From: Gp6-AA40 sp035649395
GTDB lineage: Bacteria; Acidobacteriota; Vicinamibacteria; Vicinamibacterales; UBA2999
Assembly (NCBI GenBank): GCA_035649395.1
Contig: DASRJR010000174.1
Location: 1-64,000, forward strand
DNA length: 64,000 nt
Direction of reading: 5' to 3'
This document shows, in pieces, positions 54,953 to 64,000 of this stretch. The position numbers were made by a program, and so were the translations under genes. The notes under the pieces are model-generated. The model was not told the origin of the DNA and searched no databases. It worked only from the letters and a program-made list of their open reading frames with translations. Each line of letters starts with the position of its first letter. The stretch's first letter is position 1.

Positions 54953-55855
54953 TCAGCTGGCGCGCAGGTGCGGCAACGAATCGGCTTTCGGGACGCCACA
55001 CACCTGCCGCAACGCTGTTTGCAACGCGAGTGTCGTCACTTCGTCGCGTGCGCCCGGCGCTTGGATGTCGCGGAAGACCTCGGCGGCCTCGACGGCCGAG
55101 GCGAAAACGACACGGCCGTGGAGCTGCAACGTATCCTGCAACCAGCTTCGGAGTCGCGCATTCTTCATCGCATCGTCGGACAACGTGACCTCGCTGACGA
55201 CGTCGGAGGTGCCGCGCGGATACTCGTCTCGACGCAGCGTCCGGCGCACGGCGATGGCCAAGACGGCAGCGCCCAGCTGTGTGACATCGCCGCGCTGATC
55301 GAGGCGCGGCAGGCTCGCCGACGAAGGCAGCGCGAGCCCGAACTCGCGCCACAGCGCTTCCCGGTTCCGTTCGAGTGCCTGCAATGCCTCCGCAAAGACC
55401 GCGCCGGTGAGAATGGTCGCCCCGTCGCGCTGGATGATGATGTGCGCCGGCGTCAACGCTCCGTGCGATCGCGTGGTGAGGCGCGCGTGGATCGCCGCGA
55501 CCGCGTCGATGACCGATCTCGCCATGGCGAGCAGTTCGTCGTTCGAGAGCGTCAGCGTCTTGAATTCGAGCGCCGCGAGCACGTCTGACAGCGGAATGCC
55601 GTCTGGAATCGCGCTGACGATTGCGAGTGACTCACCGGAGCGCTCAATCCGGAGGACACGGCCATATGCGTCCGCGTACGCGCTCGTCAGATGCGCCGCT
55701 CGGGCTCGGATCGCTTGCTCCGCTGGCCACGACGACAGCGACGGGGCCAACTCCAGACGCTCGACCAGACCAAGTCGCGGGTCGTCGACGATTCGGCGGA
55801 CGCCGAACCCATCCTCGCGGAGTGGTGTGTTCTGGTCGTTGTCTTGGAGAACCAT
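54953..55855 (-). CDS. Degenerate protein kinase-like protein (pseudokinase)
   Basis: A 300-residue protein. HGALTPAHIIIQRDGATILTG sits where a Hanks kinase has its HRDxKxxN catalytic loop and DFG, but the catalytic Asp and DFG are missing. DQRGDVTQLGAAVLAIAVRR resembles the subdomain IX helix. No glycine loop or ATP lysine is apparent. The start at 55855 (MVLQDNDQ) is preferred; the frame upstream of it is low-complexity and overlaps rmuC. It might be a scaffold or an allosteric partner. The kinase relation is based on pattern only. Confidence 0.65.
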   Translation of the reverse strand: MVLQDNDQNTPLREDGFGVRRIVDDPRLGLVERLELAPSLSSWPAEQAIRARAAHLTSAYADAYGRVLRIERSGESLAIVSAIPDGIPLSDVLAALEFKTLTLSNDELLAMARSVIDAVAAIHARLTTRSHGALTPAHIIIQRDGATILTGAVFAEALQALERNREALWREFGLALPSSASLPRLDQRGDVTQLGAAVLAIAVRRTLRRDEYPRGTSDVVSEVTLSDDAMKNARLRSWLQDTLQLHGRVVFASAVEAAEVFRDIQAPGARDEVTTLALQTALRQVCGVPKADSLPHLRAS

Positions 55856-55863
55856 GGAAATCT

Positions 55864-55876
55864 GTGAACGGTTCAC
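55864..55876. promoter_or_regulatory. Palindrome upstream of the pseudokinase gene
   Basis: GTGAAC-G-GTTCAC, 9 bp before the pseudokinase ATG. The near-perfect symmetry suggests an operator. It lies in a 188-bp region shared with divergent rmuC. Confidence 0.35.
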
Positions 55877-56043
55877 CACACACTTGCAACGAGCGCGCCT
55901 GCCCAACCTTTGGAGAAAAGATGAAAATCCGCCGCGTTCCGGAACGTCGGGGAGTCGGGCCCTCGGACGGCTTACAGATCGGGGATCAATTTCGCGCGAC
56001 TTGTAATCGGTCGTGACCAGGGCTGTCCCTGGCCTGGGGCACA

Positions 56044-57342
56044 ATGGGCACATCAATGGAATTGGTGATCCTAGTCGTGGTAGCGGCTGCCGCGCTCATG
56101 GGGTATCTGCTGGCGCGTGCCCTCGCGGCGCGACAAGTGGCCGAGACACGCGAATCGAGTGCGGCCGAGCTGGCAGCGGCGCGTCAGGACGTGAAGTGGC
56201 TGCGGGAGGAAGTCGACCGTCAGAAACAGGCGCTCGGGACGGCACAGGCCCTCATCGACCGCGCCGAACAGAAACTGCGCGACAGCTTTCAGGCACTCGC
56301 CGCCGAGGCCCTCAAGGACAACCGGGCTTCGTTTTTCGATCTGGCGAAGACGTCGTTCGAGCGATATCGCCAGCCGATTACGGACACTTTGAGCCGGCTC
56401 GATGAACGCCTGGGCCAAGCCGAGCACGAACGCATCGAAGCCTACTCGCGGCTGTCGGAACAGGTGATGGCGCTGGGCGCCAGCGCGAACACGCTGTCGC
56501 GCGCACTCCGCACGCCGGCGGTCCGCGGCCGATGGGGGGAAATGCAGCTGCGCCGGGTCATCGAGATCGCGGGCATGCTGCACCATTGCGATTTCGACGA
56601 ACAGCGATCGCTGTACGCCGAAACCGGCCGGCTGCGGCCCGATGTGATCGTGCATCTTCCAGGTGGCAAGCAGATCGTCGTCGATGCGAAAGCGCCACTC
56701 GAGGCGTTTCTCGATGCCCAGGAGGCTGCCGACGATGAAACGCGCGTCGCTCGGCTCCACGCGCACGCACGACAAGTGCGCGAGCATATGGACAAACTCG
56801 GCGGCAAGGCCTATTGGGAGCAGCTGGGGAACTCGCCGGAAATGGTGGTGATGTTCCTGCCGGGCGAGACGCTGTTCAGCGCCGCGCTGCAGCACGATCT
56901 CACGCTGATCGAGTATGGGCTTCAGCAGCGCGTCCTGCTGGCGAGCCCCATCACGTTGATCGCGCTGCTGACCACCGTGGCCCATGCATGGCGGCAGGAC
57001 GCCTTGACCGACAACTATCGTGAGGTCGCGCGGCTTGGGAAAGACCTCTACGAGCGCCTGGCGATCTTCACCGAGCACTTCGACGAGATGCGCAAGAAGC
57101 TGGATGGCGCGGTGCAGGCGTACAACAAGGCCGCCGGATCATTCGAAAGCCGCGTGCTTGTCAGCGCGCGCCGGTTGAAGGAGCTGGATGTGACGACGGC
57201 CGGCGAGCTGCCGCTCGGCGAACCGATCGATACCGTGCCGCGCGTCCTCAGGCAGGCGGGCCTGATGGGCATCCCGGACGACGCAACGGCCGACGGCGAC
57301 ATTTCCGATCAGAGCGAAATCGCCGTGCAGAAGGTTCCGTAA
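56044..57342 (+). CDS. rmuC: DNA recombination protein RmuC
   Basis: A 432-residue RmuC-family protein. An N-terminal TM helix (LVILVVVAAAALMGYLLARAL) precedes a coiled coil (about 30-130). The nuclease-like core has RGRWGEMQLRRVIEIAGM, RPDVIVHLPGGKQIVVDAKAPLEAFLDA and FLPGETLFSAAL. RmuC limits inversion between short repeats in E. coli. The start is ATG 56044 or ATG 56056; the latter lies 10 nt after CACAAT and gives a cleaner TM start. Confidence 0.93.
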   Translation: MGTSMELVILVVVAAAALMGYLLARALAARQVAETRESSAAELAAARQDVKWLREEVDRQKQALGTAQALIDRAEQKLRDSFQALAAEALKDNRASFFDLAKTSFERYRQPITDTLSRLDERLGQAEHERIEAYSRLSEQVMALGASANTLSRALRTPAVRGRWGEMQLRRVIEIAGMLHHCDFDEQRSLYAETGRLRPDVIVHLPGGKQIVVDAKAPLEAFLDAQEAADDETRVARLHAHARQVREHMDKLGGKAYWEQLGNSPEMVVMFLPGETLFSAALQHDLTLIEYGLQQRVLLASPITLIALLTTVAHAWRQDALTDNYREVARLGKDLYERLAIFTEHFDEMRKKLDGAVQAYNKAAGSFESRVLVSARRLKELDVTTAGELPLGEPIDTVPRVLRQAGLMGIPDDATADGDISDQSEIAVQKVP

Positions 57343-57386
57343 GCCACGGAAACGCAAAGATCGAAAGGAACCTTATAGATCCACAG

Positions 57387-57392
57387 TAAAAT
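57387..57392 (+). promoter_or_regulatory. -10 box close to the glnS start
   Basis: TAAAAT ends 11 nt before the ATG at 57404. A second AT-rich box (TATAGA, 57375-57380) lies 12 bp upstream. The leader would be only a few nucleotides. Confidence 0.4.
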
Positions 57393-57403
57393 CGCAGTTT
57401 CGC

Positions 57404-59107
<1,704 letters not shown>

Positions 59108-59108
59108 A

Positions 59109-59128
59109 GCGCCGGCTTCAGCCGGCGC
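59109..59128. repeat. Palindromic GCCGGC-core hairpin between glnS and malQ
   Basis: GCGCCGGC, loop TTCA, GCCGGCGC: perfect 8-bp arms, 1 bp after the glnS stop. It shares the CCGGC(T)TCAGCCGG core with the two units at 12487-12547 and may be a dispersed repeat reused as a two-way terminator. Confidence 0.65.
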
Positions 59129-59141
59129 GTCGCTTCGAGCC

Positions 59142-60734
59142 CTATCGGTCGTGCCGTTCAGCCCAGTCTCGCAGCCGCTTCGCCGCCGTGAGCGCGTCAG
59201 GTACCGAGATCATCCGATCGCTGGGCCAGGGAAGTTTCCAGGTCCAATTGTGCGGACCCACCGTCGCCGGCTGATTGATTCGCTCGCGCCAGCCGAAGAC
59301 GTCCTGAATCGGCAGCACCAGCAGGTCGGCGCCCGATGCGAACAACGATTCGAGGAGAGCGTCGCGAACGGTCGCCGACAAGTGCTTCGCGTCGATCGCC
59401 GTCGTGCGCTCGTCGGCGTTGAGACGCTCGCGGACCGACCCGATCTCGAGGATCGCTCGACGCTCCTCGACCGGCGCGTTCTCCCACCAGATGACGAGCG
59501 GCTCTGTGTCGTGTGTTCCCGAGGTGGCCACGGCCATGCGCGCATAGTCGATCGGATCCTTGAAAGGTCGGCCGGGGGTGTGCCAGTGCCGCTCCCATCT
59601 GAACACCTTGTAGCCGGGGATGGCGAGCCGAGCCAACGACTCGCGGACAAAATCGGGAACGACGCCGAGATCTTCCGCGATGATTTCCGCTCGCGTCTCG
59701 AGAAAGAGACCGAGGATTCGCTCGCCGAGCTGCTGTTGCTCCCATTGCTCGGCCGGCGTGAACGTCCCCTCACCACCGGTGATCGGCCTGGTGTACATCC
59801 GGAAAAAGCCTACGAGGTGATCGAGACGGCAGCCGTCGAACAGATCGGCCAGGCGTCTGGCGCGCTGTCGCAGGAGCGAGAAGTCGCGGGAGGCGAGCAC
59901 GTCCCATCGATATGCCGGCAGCCGCCAGTCCTGTCCGGTCGCACTGAACGCGTCCGGTGGGACACCGATCGACAGGTCCAACCGGAACTCGTCCTGGTGC
60001 GCCCACACGTCGGCGCTTTCGGCGCCGACGGCAAAGGGCAGGTCGCCGAACACCGCCAGGTCGTCCGCGGCCGCGCGCGCCGCCGCCCACTGCCTATCGG
60101 CGATCCACTGCACGTATTGCCAGTACAGGATTTCGTCGGTGAGCTCCGCCCGCGCAGATGACAACGCATCGGTGTCGCGCGAGCGAATCGGCTCGGGCCA
60201 GTCGTGCCAGACACGTTCGCCGTGGCGACTCTGAAGCGCGCGAAAGAGCGCGTAGTCGTCCAGCCACCACGCCTGTGCCGTGATGTAGGTCCGGAGCAAA
60301 CTGGCTCTCCGCGTATCACGTGTCCACTCCTCCCGTTGAAACCGCGCGAACGATCGTTGCAACGCGATCTGCTTCAGGTCGCGGACATTGGCGTAGTCGA
60401 TCGTCGGAGACCCGCGTGCGGCGTCGAGCCGACCTTTCAACTCCGGCTCCAGGGCTGCTTCACCACCAATCGTCGTGAAATCCTCGACGTCGTCGAGTGC
60501 GATGAACTGAGAACTCAGCGCCATTGCACTCAGCGACGAGTACGGCGACGTCTCGTCCGGCGGCATCTCGCTCAGCGGGAGCATCAGTACGATTCGCTGG
60601 CGCGCCTGCCGAAGCCACTCCGCCAGACGTGGCAGGTCAGCGAACTCGCCGATTCCCCAGCTTCGCGTCGAGGGCACCGAAAAGAGCGGCACGAGGAGAC
60701 CGGCGCGTCGCGTGCCCGGAGCGGAGCGACTCAT
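59142..60734 (-). CDS. malQ: 4-alpha-glucanotransferase (GH77)
   Basis: A 530-residue GH77 enzyme that transfers alpha-1,4-glucans. RRAGLLVPLFSVPSTRSWGIGEFADLPRL is the family start, and SPYSSLSAMALSSQFIAL follows. The nucleophile region is CRLDHLVGFFRMY. The acid/base region is IIAEDLGVVPDFVRESL, and the transition-state Asp lies in ATSGTHDTEPLVIWW. It completes a glycogen/maltodextrin theme with glgC. The start at 60734 lies 10 nt after the aminotransferase stop, at the end of a minus-strand operon. Confidence 0.94.
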   Translation of the reverse strand: MSRSAPGTRRAGLLVPLFSVPSTRSWGIGEFADLPRLAEWLRQARQRIVLMLPLSEMPPDETSPYSSLSAMALSSQFIALDDVEDFTTIGGEAALEPELKGRLDAARGSPTIDYANVRDLKQIALQRSFARFQREEWTRDTRRASLLRTYITAQAWWLDDYALFRALQSRHGERVWHDWPEPIRSRDTDALSSARAELTDEILYWQYVQWIADRQWAAARAAADDLAVFGDLPFAVGAESADVWAHQDEFRLDLSIGVPPDAFSATGQDWRLPAYRWDVLASRDFSLLRQRARRLADLFDGCRLDHLVGFFRMYTRPITGGEGTFTPAEQWEQQQLGERILGLFLETRAEIIAEDLGVVPDFVRESLARLAIPGYKVFRWERHWHTPGRPFKDPIDYARMAVATSGTHDTEPLVIWWENAPVEERRAILEIGSVRERLNADERTTAIDAKHLSATVRDALLESLFASGADLLVLPIQDVFGWRERINQPATVGPHNWTWKLPWPSDRMISVPDALTAAKRLRDWAERHDR

Positions 60735-60744
60735 GACAAGTGGG

Positions 60745-61905
60745 CTACGACGAAGCGAGGCGGAGCAGGCGTTCGAGGCCATCGGCGAACGCGGCCTCGG
60801 GCGGGAGCAGGCTCATCACGACGAACGCTTCATGCGGGAAGTCGAAGAAATACCCAGGGTGTACCAACACATGTTCGCGACGTACCAGATCGATCACGAG
60901 AGCGTCCTCACCACGCACGGCTGGTACACGTATCACGGCAGACCATCCGCCTTCCACCGGCAAGAGGTCGCACGACGGGTAGCGGCGGGCGAGGTCGCGC
61001 GCCGTCGCCAGGTTTCGCGCGAGGCGCTCTCGGATCGCGTCTCGTACGACGCGACCGCGTGAAAGCAGCCTCGGCAGCGCCACCTGGACCGGCGTGCTCA
61101 CCGATAGGAATGTATCTGCGATGATCTCCAGCCCGGCCAGTGCGCGGGCGCTCACGTGCGGTGGCCCGCCGACGAGCATCCACGCAATCTTCACCTGTGG
61201 CAACCCCAGCGACTTCGACGCGCCCCCCAACGTGAACGAGAGCACCGTCGTATCGCGAACCACTTCGGTCACGGCCGCAGAGCGATCGAGCGGGTATTCT
61301 GCGAATACCTCGTCGGCAACGAGAGCCCACCCTCGCTCCGCACACAGAGCGGCCAGTCCATCGGCCTCTGCGCGAGATACGTACGATCCGGTCGGGTTGT
61401 TCGGAGACACCAACAACACCGCCTTCGTCTCGGGCGGAGCCGCGGCGACGGATTCGAAGTCGATTTCCCAGCGGCCGTGATAGCGCAGCTCGTACGGGAC
61501 GGCACGCACCGACTCGAGCTGAGTCAGATGCTCGAACAGCGGATAGCTTGGCCGCGGCACCAGCACGCCGGTACCTGGGTCGCACAACAGCTTGAACACC
61601 CAGCTGTACGCCTCGCTCGTACTCGCCGAGAGCACGATCGACGCCGGGTCGACCGTGACGCCGCGCCGAGCGAAATCATCGGCGACGGCGGCCCGTGCCG
61701 ACAACGAGCCGAAGGGCTGCGGATCGTATCGAAACGATTTCTCGTCGCCCAGGTCCGACAGCAGATCCGCGGGATATTCGAAGCCGGCTCGAGTCGGGTT
61801 CGATTCGGTGAGGTCGATGAGGTCCGCGCCGGCGGCACGTACAGCCGCGACGGCCTGGCTGAGCGCATTGATTTCGGCATGTGCCGGCAGGCGGTTCGAG
61901 AACAT
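60745..61905 (-). CDS. PLP-dependent class I/II aminotransferase
   Basis: A 386-residue fold-type I aminotransferase. It has DLTESNPTRAGFEYP near the start, LVSPNNPTGSYVS for cofactor phosphate/aspartate contacts, VADEVFAEYPL and the PLP lysine in FTLGGASKSLGLPQVKIAW. The start at 61905 (MFSNRLPAHAEINALSQAV) leaves 20 nt to the upstream stop, unlike the longer reading that would overlap it. The amino acid substrate is not evident; LTESNPT is shared by several aspartate aminotransferase subgroups. Confidence 0.92.
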   Translation of the reverse strand: MFSNRLPAHAEINALSQAVAAVRAAGADLIDLTESNPTRAGFEYPADLLSDLGDEKSFRYDPQPFGSLSARAAVADDFARRGVTVDPASIVLSASTSEAYSWVFKLLCDPGTGVLVPRPSYPLFEHLTQLESVRAVPYELRYHGRWEIDFESVAAAPPETKAVLLVSPNNPTGSYVSRAEADGLAALCAERGWALVADEVFAEYPLDRSAAVTEVVRDTTVLSFTLGGASKSLGLPQVKIAWMLVGGPPHVSARALAGLEIIADTFLSVSTPVQVALPRLLSRGRVVRDAIRERLARNLATARDLARRYPSCDLLPVEGGWSAVIRVPAVRGEDALVIDLVRREHVLVHPGYFFDFPHEAFVVMSLLPPEAAFADGLERLLRLASS

Positions 61906-61925
61906 GTTCGCTCGAGACGGTCGTC

Positions 61926-63857
61926 CTACGTGAGACGCCCGAACGCCGAATACTCGAGCATCTGCGTCTCGAGGTCGCATGGATACGAAATCTCGACGTC
62001 GGCAATCGTGCCGTCGGGATTTCGTGTGGCTTCGAGACGCGGCATCACGAAAGCCGTGTAGGACGGCAGACGAAGCCGGTCGACGCGCGCCACGATTTCG
62101 TCGCGAAGCGCGGTATCGACCTGAATCCCATACTCCTCGAAGAGACTACGGCCGGCGGGGTAATCGCCCTCGCTCTTGATCCGCTGCACTTCGGCGAGCA
62201 AGCGGCCGACGCCGTCCCGAAAGGATGGCGCATCGGTCATCACGAAGTAGGTCTTGCCGTCGCGCGATCTCACCTGCACGGCGTCGGTATGGGCGCGGAC
62301 CCAGTGCACGATCATCTGCCGCGCCCGCATGTGATCCTCTTCGATCTGCGATCCCTGGCGCACGCGCCGCAGCTGCACGAGCACCGTACGCACGTAATGC
62401 TCGTATTCACACCTGACGATGTCGTCGTGGTGCTCGGCGGTGACGAGGCCGAGCTCGACGAGCTTCGGGTCGGGCAGGAAATAGAGCGCCACAAGGTCTG
62501 CCCGCGCCTCTTCAATCGCGGAGTACTGCTCTCCGAGCAGGCGATGTGGCGGCAGCGTCACACCATCGGCCATGCGCCCCGAACCATGGCCGATGACCTC
62601 GTGCATGTTGGTCGTCAGTTCCTGCGCATAGGCGCCCCACGTTGTTGCGCGAGCGGCTTCGTCCTCGGTCCAGGCGAACTCGACGCGAAGCCCTTCGGGC
62701 GTCGCGCGCTCGTAGGCGTCGGCCACATTCGACAGCGACACCGACTTGCTGCCGTACTGCTCGCGAATCGCCTGATCGTTCGGCAGGTTGATGCCGATTG
62801 GTGTCAGCGGACCCGAGTCGCCCGTTTCAACGACCACGTCGATGGCCCGGGCGCTGATGCCGGTGACCTGCGGTTTGCGATACCGCGCGTCCCACGGCAT
62901 GTTGTCCTCGAACCACTGCGCGGCCGCCGCGAGCGACTCGACCTTTCTCGTCTTCTCGTCATTCACGTACCAGACGATGCCTTCCCACGCGCCTTTGGTC
63001 CCGCGTGGGTCCATGTAGACCTCGATGAACCCGTTGATGGTATCGACCGGCGACTGCTGATCGCGCACCCACGCGATGTCGTAGGCAACACGGTCGGTGT
63101 CCTCGCCCGATTGATAGAACGAGATTAGCGCGCGCAGCGCGTCAGCCATCCGGGGCGGGGCGAACAGGATCGCCTCGGTCAGGTGGATGATGATTCGTCG
63201 AATCTGCGCGTCGTATCGTCCGCCGACGCGATACACCTCTTCGACCAGTCGCCCGTCACGTGCGACGAGGCGCGAGTTGAGCGCGTAGCGTTCGAGGTAT
63301 GTCTCGAGATCGCGGGCCGACACGCCCGCGTAGAGATTGTTGGCGCTGGCCTCGAGGATGTCACGGCCCGCCCCAGGACTCTTGTTGGTCAGGACGGGGT
63401 CGAACGCCGCATCGAAGAACAGCGGCGCCAGCCGGTCGACGAACGCATCCAGCGATTCGCCGGCGCGGCGTGGAAACGATGCACCATCACGCTCTGCCGT
63501 CGCGATCGCCTCGCGGAGCTCGGCGCGGGTGACGCCGAGCACGAACTTGCGCGCGGTCAGATTGTTGTAAGGGCCGGTGTTGACCCAGAACAGCTTCGTG
63601 TAGTCGCGAATCTCCTGAAGCACGCGCGGCTCGATCGAGTGCGCATGAGTGATGAGTGACTCGAGCACCTGCCGCATGTCCAGGTTATGGGCGTAGCGCT
63701 GGTCGTAGTAGATGTCGCGGCCAGCGAGGGCCGCGAGGTACAAGTGCCAGACGAGCGTCTTGTCGCGCAGCGGTAGCGATGCGAAGCCGTCGGCGTAGAG
63801 CTGCACGATGGCGGCCTCTCCGATCTGTTCCAGCAGATGACGGCGGTCCGATGTCAT
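61926..63857 (-). CDS. Dipeptidyl-peptidase III family (M49) metallopeptidase
   Basis: A 643-residue M49 peptidase. The hexapeptide zinc motif is HEVIGH at 419-424, the extra-residue form of HExxH typical of M49 (HEVIGHGSGRM). The third ligand lies in EEARAD about 35 residues later. The N-terminal part (DIYYDQRYAHNLDMRQVLESL) matches DPP III-like proteins. The start at 63857 (MTSDRRHLLEQIGEAA) follows CAGGGGCG; a longer reading would overlap the upstream gene. There is no signal peptide, so it is cytoplasmic. It probably releases dipeptides from peptide N-termini. Confidence 0.93.
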   Translation of the reverse strand: MTSDRRHLLEQIGEAAIVQLYADGFASLPLRDKTLVWHLYLAALAGRDIYYDQRYAHNLDMRQVLESLITHAHSIEPRVLQEIRDYTKLFWVNTGPYNNLTARKFVLGVTRAELREAIATAERDGASFPRRAGESLDAFVDRLAPLFFDAAFDPVLTNKSPGAGRDILEASANNLYAGVSARDLETYLERYALNSRLVARDGRLVEEVYRVGGRYDAQIRRIIIHLTEAILFAPPRMADALRALISFYQSGEDTDRVAYDIAWVRDQQSPVDTINGFIEVYMDPRGTKGAWEGIVWYVNDEKTRKVESLAAAAQWFEDNMPWDARYRKPQVTGISARAIDVVVETGDSGPLTPIGINLPNDQAIREQYGSKSVSLSNVADAYERATPEGLRVEFAWTEDEAARATTWGAYAQELTTNMHEVIGHGSGRMADGVTLPPHRLLGEQYSAIEEARADLVALYFLPDPKLVELGLVTAEHHDDIVRCEYEHYVRTVLVQLRRVRQGSQIEEDHMRARQMIVHWVRAHTDAVQVRSRDGKTYFVMTDAPSFRDGVGRLLAEVQRIKSEGDYPAGRSLFEEYGIQVDTALRDEIVARVDRLRLPSYTAFVMPRLEATRNPDGTIADVEISYPCDLETQMLEYSAFGRLT

Positions 63858-63888
63858 CCGCGCCCCTGTCCGAAGCGCACATCCATCA

Positions 63889-64000
63889 TCACAGTTCAAT
63901 CGTCTCGCCGTGCTGTGGCGTATACGCATCCCAGCCCAGCGTGTCCTTGATACGTCCTTTCAGCGCATCCATCGGTCCGGGCTCGCCATGGACGAGACAC
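63889..64000 (-). CDS. MBL-fold RNA metallohydrolase, C-terminal end only (partial)
   Basis: The last 37 codons of a gene that continues beyond the window. The visible peptide includes VHGEPGPMDALKGRIKDTLGWDAYTP and ends GETIEL. VHGE with a later GW and a final ETIEL is the typical C-terminus of beta-CASP metallo-beta-lactamase RNA nucleases (YSH1/CPSF73-like). It is 31 nt upstream of the M49 gene and probably heads that operon. The identification rests on this short end only. Confidence 0.7.
   Translation of the reverse strand, partial: CLVHGEPGPMDALKGRIKDTLGWDAYTPQHGETIEL

Overview
The window is a high-GC, gene-dense bacterial chromosome segment. It contains 55 complete protein-coding genes by my count plus one partial gene at the right edge. 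I see no tRNA, rRNA, CRISPR array, insertion sequence or phage gene. The combination points to the Acidobacteriota, most likely the Vicinamibacteria group: a secreted VWA protein of the type called VWFA-related Acidobacterial, an S21/zinc-ribbon pair, many secreted proteins, and dispersed palindromes with a GCCGGC core. The lineage is inferred from gene content; no marker comparison could be run.

Layout: 0-6.5 kb holds housekeeping genes (M16 peptidase, rlmN, mtaB, purD, rpsU, zinc ribbon, STAS protein). 6.5-12.5 kb is a same-strand cluster of a UbiA-type prenyl-phosphate phosphoribosyltransferase, a DUF362 protein, a basic coiled-coil protein and two glycosyltransferases, probably for a surface glycan. 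12.5-17 kb encodes a sigma-54 response regulator and a large PDZ-GAF-PAS histidine kinase. 17-20.2 kb has a TonB-receptor-like protein and a secreted protein. 20.3-23.7 kb is a translationally coupled glgC-eno-gpmA unit. 23.8-28.4 kb contains a small gene with a consensus promoter, a methylmalonyl-CoA mutase catalytic subunit and peptide-transport ATPases. 28.4-33.6 kb is an archaic (Csu-like) chaperone-usher pilus locus behind a hairpin-rich leader. 33.8-38.3 kb has acs, a membrane protein, inositol-phosphate synthase and a small methyltransferase-like protein. 38.4-43.5 kb holds envelope genes (a TonB with an N-terminal HTH-like domain, VWA, ZIP transporter, BON protein, lipoprotein). 43.5-46.3 kb is polA. 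46.3-50.2 kb is a sigma factor / hybrid adaptor / membrane kinase operon. 50.2-64 kb has pcnB, serC, a DUF1015 gene, a pseudokinase, rmuC, glnS, and a minus-strand run of an MBL hydrolase (partial), an M49 peptidase, an aminotransferase and malQ.

The most unusual part is 47,123-50,163. A sigma-70-family factor, a 150-residue protein and a membrane Ser/Thr kinase overlap end to start by 8 nt at both junctions. The middle protein is a chimera: its N-terminus resembles the kinase N-terminus and its C-terminus resembles region 4 of the sigma factor. This looks like a duplicated linker between kinase signalling and transcription, and I do not recognise it as a described system.

Other signals: -10-like boxes lie only 6-12 nt before the start codon of about nine genes, suggesting frequent leaderless mRNAs. 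DNA polymerase I has lost three of four proofreading carboxylates and carries Tyr at the dideoxynucleotide-selectivity position. An OppF-type ATPase has no ATG/GTG/TTG start compatible with its fold, but a CTG behind a strong Shine-Dalgarno. Four 13-14 bp tandem repeats lie in the predicted rpsU leader.
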